Below are positions 6,013 to 10,416 of a stretch of DNA of 10,416 nt, one piece after another. Numbering within the stretch: the stretch's first letter is position 1; every line of letters begins with the position of its first letter. The position numbers and the translations under genes were made by a program. Source of the DNA: Atopobium sp. Lineage in GTDB: Bacteria; Actinomycetota; Coriobacteriia; Coriobacteriales; Atopobiaceae. The notes beneath the pieces were generated by a model. It saw only the letters and a list, made by a program, of their open reading frames with translations, did not search any database and had not been told where the DNA came from. The stretch is taken from NCBI GenBank assembly GCA_015259105.1, contig JABZGZ010000048.1, forward strand, positions 1-10,416, written 5' to 3'.

Positions 6013-7652
6013 TTACAGCTCTACGATATGATCGGCTGCTTCCACCACTTTAGGGTCATGAGAAATGAGCAGTATTATGTGGTCCTGCTTGACCTTCTTG
6101 AGAAGAGTAAGAAGGACATCAACACTTTTTTGATCTAAAGCAGAAGTAGGCTCGTCAAGCAACATAACACTTGGGTTCATAAGCATCATGCGGATAATTG
6201 CAATCTTTTGTTTTTCTCCACCAGAGATAGCCGAGCTTCGTTCAGCCAGGCGAACGTCAAGATTTTGATCGTCACCAAGCAGCAATTTTTCCAAATTGAA
6301 TAGCTTGATATAGCTGATTATCTCTTCATCTGTTGGCTGCTTTTTGCAGAGTAGGGTCAGATTATTTCTTACCGTATCGTCAACAATGCTTGGCTCTTGC
6401 TCGGTAAATCCAAGCGTATTTTTTCTGAGTTCATACTGATTAATTTGAGTTAGCAAGTCCTCATTAATGGCAATATTGCCTGACAGGTGAGAAGACCACT
6501 CTCCGTTAATGAGCTTCAGAAATGTAGATTTGCCTGTACCGTTTCCACCGGTAATGGCATATATATTTCCTTTTGCAAAACTACAAGACAAGTTGTCCAT
6601 CAGTACTTTATTTGTATGTGGATAAGAGAAAGACACATTTGTGCAGGTAATTTGATTAACGTTATCTGAGGGAACGATGCTACCAACGGATTCTTGAGGT
6701 AGATCAAGAATCTGTTCAATTCGATTAAGGCTTACCGTAATGCTCTGATAAGCCATACCAAATTCCATGAGAAGCGTAATAGAACCTAAGAGCGATACAA
6801 AATAGCTTGAAATAGTTGCAATATAGCCAGGCTGTAGTGCTCCAAGGAAAATTTGATATGCACAGGTAATAAAGACAATGGCTTGGAATACGGCAATTAC
6901 AGCATTGTTTAATTCTTGTACGCCAAATTCCAATTTGTACTGCTCATGAATAGCACTACGAAGTTTTTGATTGACGGCATAGTGCTGATTAAAGAAACGC
7001 TCAAAGAGAGAATGACGCCTGATAAAATCTACGTCTGTGAATTGGGAGAGCTCAATAGATCCATACTGGGACCGCAGCTCTTTAGATTCTTTGTATCTTT
7101 TATAGGCCGAAGCTTGGATTTGCTTATAGATAATAAAACTCACTAACAGCAGAACAGCTGTTACAAGAGCGGTTAATGGGTTCAAATATAAAATAATCGC
7201 AAGCGTGCCTAAGACGGAGACCGTAGTTGTTGCAAAGCCCACGCATTGTGTAAGTATAAAAATCGAAACGTCATTAGAATCGTTATTTACTGTCTGGCGG
7301 TAATGTCCAGAATCATATGACGAGAAAAATGATGAATCTGCATGTTGAATCTTGTCAATCAGCTGTCGCTCAATAGTAAACGAAGAATCAATTTGTAACT
7401 GACAATAGCGTGTTTTAGCAAGATAGGAACAGCCGGCAATAAGGATTCCTAGTGCGGCAACTACAGCGCAATAGAAAAGTATTTCGTTCCAAGTTGTTCC
7501 TGCAATAAATAGATTAATCACAAATCCAACAAGAAGCGGTTGAATAACAGTAAGCGCTGTGAAAAAAATGCCAGAAAGAGATAAATCGCAAGACTGCCCT
7601 TATCCAGAATGGTAGATATACAGTAGCGGATAATGTTAAAAAACTTACTCAT
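6013..7652 (-). pseudogene. ABC exporter (TMD-ATPase fusion), frameshifted in a T-run
   Basis: A half-size ABC exporter: six membrane segments followed by an ATPase. From ATG 7652, with an AGAAGG site eight bases upstream, 44 codons (MSKFFNIIRYCISTIL...) run to a TGA at 7518-7520. The rest of the protein is open one frame away, as 502 codons from GTG 7521 to the TAA at 6013. One extra T in the run of seven (plus-strand A at 7562-7568) would join them into 546 residues with an intact TM1. In the 502-codon part the ATPase is complete: Walker A GGNGTGKST 325-333, Q-loop Gln375, signature ISGGEKQ 432-438, Walker B VMLLDEP 452-458, His488. Substrate is unknown; peptide or drug export fits the fold. 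It is visibly AT-richer than its neighbours and points the other way, suggesting acquisition. It may be a dead gene, a phase-variable gene or a sequencing error. Confidence 0.85.
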
Positions 7653-7660
7653 TCGAATCA

Positions 7661-7666
7661 CCTTCT
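7661..7666 (-). promoter_or_regulatory. Ribosome binding site of the ABC exporter
   Basis: AGAAGG on the minus strand lies eight bases before the ATG at 7652-7650. This good site upstream of the 44-codon segment, not at the GTG 7521, shows that the exporter gene originally began here and that the present frame break lies inside it. Confidence 0.75.
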
Positions 7667-7720
7667 GAAGTTGTTAAGAGTAAGATTTCTTGTCTTCTAG
7701 TTCTTTGCAGTTTTGATTCA

Positions 7721-7751
7721 AATATAAATTCTTTAAATTTTTGTTCATCAA
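7721..7751 (-). promoter_or_regulatory. Weak candidate promoter for the ABC exporter
   Basis: Minus strand TTGATG (7751-7746) and TATATT (7726-7721) are 19 bases apart. The -10 box is good but the spacing is long and the area is AT-rich, so chance matches are likely. It would give a leader of about 60 bases. Confidence 0.25.
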
Positions 7752-7832
7752 GTTTAATAAAACAAAAAAAACAATCCAGTACTAATCCGCAAACGGTTAC
7801 AAAATTGAATCTTGATTAGTAGGGTATGGAAC

Positions 7833-7861
7833 TTAAAGGTTTTCCACAAACCGTTTATACT
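7833..7861 (+). promoter_or_regulatory. Probable cysS-rlmB promoter
   Basis: TATACT (7856-7861) is a good -10 box, with TTAAAG (7833-7838) at 17-base spacing as a modest -35. The start near 7868 would give a leader of about 27 bases. Its position agrees with cysS starting at 7895, not at the upstream in-frame ATG 7826. The leader is too short for a T-box. Confidence 0.5.
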
Positions 7862-7883
7862 TACACCAATACACAATGGTTGC

Positions 7884-7889
7884 GAGGAG
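7884..7889 (+). promoter_or_regulatory. Ribosome binding site fixing the cysS start
   Basis: GAGGAG lies five bases before the ATG at 7895, in the frame of MLVYNTQTHKKEEFKPI, the usual CysRS beginning. The ATG at 7826 would add 23 residues without family support and would span the promoter. Confidence 0.85.
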
Positions 7890-7894
7890 TATGC

Positions 7895-9376
7895 ATGCTT
7901 GTCTATAACACTCAGACGCATAAAAAAGAAGAGTTCAAGCCAATCGACGAGGGTAAAATCCGCATGTATGTGTGCGGTCCCACGGTCTACGATCAGATTC
8001 ACATCGGAAATGCCCGTACCTTCCTCTCGTTTGACGTTATTCGCCGTTATCTGATGCATAAGGGTTATGAGGTCACCTTTGCTCAGAATCTGACTGACGT
8101 TGACGACAAGATTATTCAGCGTGCCATTGAGCAGGGAAGGACTGCTCAAGAGGTTTCTGAAGAGTTTTCTCAGGCATTTATCGAGCAGATGCACCGTTTC
8201 AATATTCTAGATCCGGATATTCGTCCACGCGCAACGCACGAGATTGAAGCCATGCTCCAGATGATTCAATCTTTGATTGAGCAGGGTCATGCTTACGCTG
8301 TGCCTTCGGGCGACGTGTACTTCTCGGTTCGTTCTGACCACGGCTATGGTGTTCTTTCTGGTCGCGATCTTGATCAGCTTCGCGCAGGTGAGCGCGTTGA
8401 GGTTAATGACGAGAAATGCGACCCATTTGACTTTGCGCTTTGGAAGGCTGCTAAGCCTGGTGAGCCTAGCTGGCCAAGCCCTTGGGGAGAAGGTCGTCCA
8501 GGTTGGCACAGTGAGTGCTGCGCAATGATTCATCGCTACCTGGGCACTCCAATTGACATTCACGGCGGTGGCTCTGACCTGGTATTCCCTCATCATGAGA
8601 ACGAGACTGCGCAGGCATCCTGCGCTTGGCACGCTCCTCTCGCCAATTATTGGATGCACACCGGAATGCTTCGCGTTGATGGCGAGAAGATGTCCAAGTC
8701 TTTGGGCAACTTCTACACACTCAAGGAAGTTTTGGACAAGTACCCTGCAGATGCAGTAAGACTTTTGATGCTTCAGACGCACTATCGTGCACCACTTGAT
8801 TTCTCGTTTGAGCGTCTTGAGGGCACCGTTGGTACGCTTGAGCGCATGAAGACCTGCGTTGCAAATCTTCGCTGGGCTTTCAAGCAGTCTTCTGCTCAGC
8901 ATGAACTTTCCGACGCTGATAGTACGCTTGCTGAGGCAATTAACACAGCTCAGAGCGAGTTTAACGCTCAGATGGATGATGATTTCAATACCGCAGGAGC
9001 ACTTGCTGCCATCTTTGCGCTGGTAACTGCTGCAAATACCTATCTTGCAGAGGTTGGCCAGAACGTTGGTGCAAGTCCTGTTCTCCGCGCAGCAGATATG
9101 TTGTGCGAGCTCACGGGAGCTTTGGGAATTGATTTGACTCAGGCGGCGTCTACCTCTGATTTACCAGAGGAGCTTGTGGCACTTGCAGCTCAGGTGGCAG
9201 GTTATGAGGGTTCGTCAGCTGACGAGGCTGCAGAGGCTTTGCTTGCTGCTCGTCAGGAGGCTCGTTCCCAGAAGAACTGGGCGGTTGCTGATCAAATTAG
9301 AGACGGCATTGCTGAGCTTGGACTTTTGATCGAAGATACCGCCGCTGGCGCTCGACTTAAGCGTAAGGCAGACTAA
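7895..9376 (+). CDS. cysS: Cysteinyl-tRNA synthetase
   Basis: A class I synthetase that charges tRNA-Cys with cysteine in the cytoplasm. The 493-residue product is complete and close in length to E. coli CysRS. The Rossmann core carries the HIGH-type motif as HIGN (36-39) and KMSKS at 265-269 in GEKMSKSLGNF. All four zinc ligands that give cysteine selectivity are in place: Cys27 in MYVCGPT, Cys208 in GWHSECCAM, and His233 and Glu237 in FPHHENE. DVDDK, DIHGGGSDL and MDDDFNTAGAL are further family blocks. The C-terminus ends in the usual small anticodon-region fold (KNWAVADQIRDGIAELGLLIEDT). It is not the shorter MshC ligase of mycothiol synthesis, because the full C-terminal part is present. 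Two bases separate it from rlmB, so the two are co-transcribed. Confidence 0.97.
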   Translation: MLVYNTQTHKKEEFKPIDEGKIRMYVCGPTVYDQIHIGNARTFLSFDVIRRYLMHKGYEVTFAQNLTDVDDKIIQRAIEQGRTAQEVSEEFSQAFIEQMHRFNILDPDIRPRATHEIEAMLQMIQSLIEQGHAYAVPSGDVYFSVRSDHGYGVLSGRDLDQLRAGERVEVNDEKCDPFDFALWKAAKPGEPSWPSPWGEGRPGWHSECCAMIHRYLGTPIDIHGGGSDLVFPHHENETAQASCAWHAPLANYWMHTGMLRVDGEKMSKSLGNFYTLKEVLDKYPADAVRLLMLQTHYRAPLDFSFERLEGTVGTLERMKTCVANLRWAFKQSSAQHELSDADSTLAEAINTAQSEFNAQMDDDFNTAGALAAIFALVTAANTYLAEVGQNVGASPVLRAADMLCELTGALGIDLTQAASTSDLPEELVALAAQVAGYEGSSADEAAEALLAARQEARSQKNWAVADQIRDGIAELGLLIEDTAAGARLKRKAD

Positions 9377-9378
9377 CT

Positions 9379-10392
9379 ATGGCAAGAAATCAGCGTTCTA
9401 CCTCTAAAAACACGCGCTCCGAGGGCGCTGCTGGTCGTGGCGCAGCCGGACGCGGCGGCGCAGGTCGCGGCGGCGCGGGTCGTGGCTCCAAGAAGGCTGC
9501 CGACTGGGGCGGTTATTTTGGCGCCAAAAATGGTCAGGGCTCAAAGGGCAGTCGCTCCGCACAAGGCTCACGCGCAGCTCAGGGCACTCGCGGACAGCGA
9601 GGTGCTGGCGGACAGCGGGGTGCTGGCGCTGGACGTCCCGGCAACAAGAAGCCTGCAACCGATCTTATCGAGGGTCGTCGCGCAGTAGCAGAGGCGCTGA
9701 CTGTGGGCATTCCTTTGAAGAATGCGCTGGTACAGGTTGCAAGCGGACAGAAGGACCAGGAGATTGAGGCGCTTGCACGCCAGCTTGAGCAGGAGGGTAT
9801 TCCTGTCGAGCGTGTTGCAAAACCAGTGCTTGACTCGCTTTCAAGCCACGGCGCTCACCAGGGAGTTATTGTCCGTACGCAGCCGTTTGCCTATGCTGAC
9901 CTCTCTGAAATTATTCAGCGCGCCGGTTCTGAAAACGCTCTGGTTGTGGTGTTGGATCACGTCACTGACGAGGGAAACTTTGGTGCAATTGTAAGAAGTG
10001 CCGAGGTAGTTGGCGCAGCCGGCGTCGTTATTGCAAACGCTCGCGCCGCCCGAGTTGGCGTTGGAGCATACAAGACTTCCGCTGGAGCCGTGCTTCACCT
10101 GCCAATCGCTCAGGTTTCTAATCTGCCACGCGCTCTTGAAGAGCTCAAAGCCGCAGGTTTTTGGACATGTGGCTCCACCGAGCACGCCACTCAGTCCGTG
10201 TGGGAGGCTCCTATGGGAGGCCGCCTTGCACTTGTTATGGGCTCTGAAGGTTCAGGAATTTCTCGCCTTATGCTCGAGAAGTGCGATTTTACGTGCAAGC
10301 TTCCTCAGTTTGGCCAGGTAGAGTCCCTGAATGTTGCTCAGGCAACAACGGTTATGTGTTACGAGTGGCGCCGCAGGACCCAGGACGCGTAA
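9379..10392 (+). CDS. rlmB: 23S rRNA 2'-O-ribose methyltransferase, RlmB/TrmH (SpoU) family
   Basis: A SPOUT-class methyltransferase using SAM to methylate a ribose 2'-OH; by family and position next to cysS it most likely acts on G2251 of 23S rRNA. The 337 residues fall into three parts. Residues 1-93 are a Gly/Arg/Ala/Gln-rich, low-complexity tail with four AGRG-type repeats (19-36) and later QRGAG repeats. About 95-170 is the SpoU substrate-binding domain (DLIEGRRAVAEAL to GAHQGVIVRT). The knotted catalytic domain follows, with motif 1 NFGAIVRSA (200-208, Asn200 and Arg206), motif 2 MGSEGSGIS (287-295) and motif 3 ESLNVAQATTVMCYEW (315-330). KTSAGAVLHLPIAQVSNL is typical of the family. The start follows the cysS stop by two bases, with AAGG ten bases upstream. 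The exact rRNA target is inferred, because the TrmH family is hard to separate by motifs. Confidence 0.93.
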   Translation: MARNQRSTSKNTRSEGAAGRGAAGRGGAGRGGAGRGSKKAADWGGYFGAKNGQGSKGSRSAQGSRAAQGTRGQRGAGGQRGAGAGRPGNKKPATDLIEGRRAVAEALTVGIPLKNALVQVASGQKDQEIEALARQLEQEGIPVERVAKPVLDSLSSHGAHQGVIVRTQPFAYADLSEIIQRAGSENALVVVLDHVTDEGNFGAIVRSAEVVGAAGVVIANARAARVGVGAYKTSAGAVLHLPIAQVSNLPRALEELKAAGFWTCGSTEHATQSVWEAPMGGRLALVMGSEGSGISRLMLEKCDFTCKLPQFGQVESLNVAQATTVMCYEWRRRTQDA

Positions 10393-10414
10393 GCCCAGGT
10401 AGTGTAAGTCCAGG
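10389..10414 (+). repeat. Short direct repeat after rlmB
   Basis: GTAAGCCCAGG (10389-10399) and GTAAGTCCAGG (10404-10414) differ at one base and are 15 bases apart. CAGGAC also occurs at 10374, 10381 and 10411. The window ends here, so whether a longer tandem array follows cannot be seen. Confidence 0.4.
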
Positions 10415-10416
10415 AC

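Larger units (their letters stand above)
7645..7815 (-). pseudogene. Possible 3' remnant of a gene upstream of the ABC exporter
   Basis: On the minus strand 56 codons are open from 7815 to a TAA at 7645-7647 that overlaps the exporter's start (ATGAGTAA), an arrangement common between coupled genes. The reading begins after an in-frame stop and contains no ATG, GTG or TTG, so it cannot be a complete gene as it stands. The predicted peptide has a hydrophobic stretch (FVTVCGLVLDCFFCFI) followed by a charged tail (KLDEQKFKEFIFESKLQR, later TTSEGDSNE). I do not recognise the family. It could be the surviving end of a partner gene, perhaps the other half-transporter or a small membrane protein. AT-rich sequence with few chance stops in this frame is the alternative. 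Confidence 0.35.

Noticed and set aside
7826..7894. Earlier in-frame ATG for CysRS
   Set aside because: It lacks a ribosome site, overlaps the likely promoter and adds residues not seen in CysRS.
7653..7894. T-box or other riboswitch before cysS
   Set aside because: There is no T-box sequence, specifier stem or terminator, and the predicted leader is only about 27 bases.
1..10416. tRNA or rRNA genes, CRISPR arrays, insertion sequences
   Set aside because: No cloverleaf, rRNA-like stretch, regular spaced repeats or transposase was seen in any gap.

Overview
The window looks like chromosomal DNA of an actinobacterium, most likely class Coriobacteriia (Atopobium/Lancefieldella/Olsenella-like). 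This rests on protein style, moderate G+C, and a gene order found in Gram-positive bacteria: lysS, clpC, disA, ispD, ispF, cysS, rlmB. The order resembles the Bacillus cluster ctsR-mcsA-mcsB-clpC-radA-disA-yacL-ispD-ispF-gltX-cysE-cysS-mrnC-rlmB with many members missing. The genus is an inference from memory, because no search was possible.

Layout. Positions 1-521 hold the 3' end of lysS, closed by a strong intrinsic terminator at 565-601. clpC (763-3393) is a single-gene unit with its own terminator at 3403-3430. A promoter-like TTGAAA-18-TATAAA precedes disA (3638-4717), which overlaps ispD by one base (4717-5520). ispD in turn overlaps ispF (5517-6011), so disA-ispD-ispF reads as one translationally coupled operon. 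cysS (7895-9376) and rlmB (9379-10392) form a second unit, two bases apart, behind a promoter at 7833-7861.

Between ispF and cysS sits a visibly AT-richer block on the opposite strand (about 6013-7815). It carries a six-TM plus ATPase ABC exporter whose reading frame is broken in a run of seven T, 30 codons into the gene. Upstream of it is a 56-codon open stretch without a start codon, which may be the 3' end of a lost partner gene. This block is the accessory part of the window and the best target for further work.

Functions are mostly housekeeping: tRNA charging with Lys and Cys, AAA+ unfolding for ClpP, c-di-AMP synthesis, two steps of the MEP isoprenoid pathway, and 23S rRNA 2'-O-methylation. 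The less ordinary observations are the frameshifted exporter, a 15-bp intergenic sequence recurring on both sides of clpC, a Gly/Arg-rich N-terminal tail on RlmB, and a shortened, atypical helix-hairpin-helix in DisA. I found no convincing new defence or mobile system.
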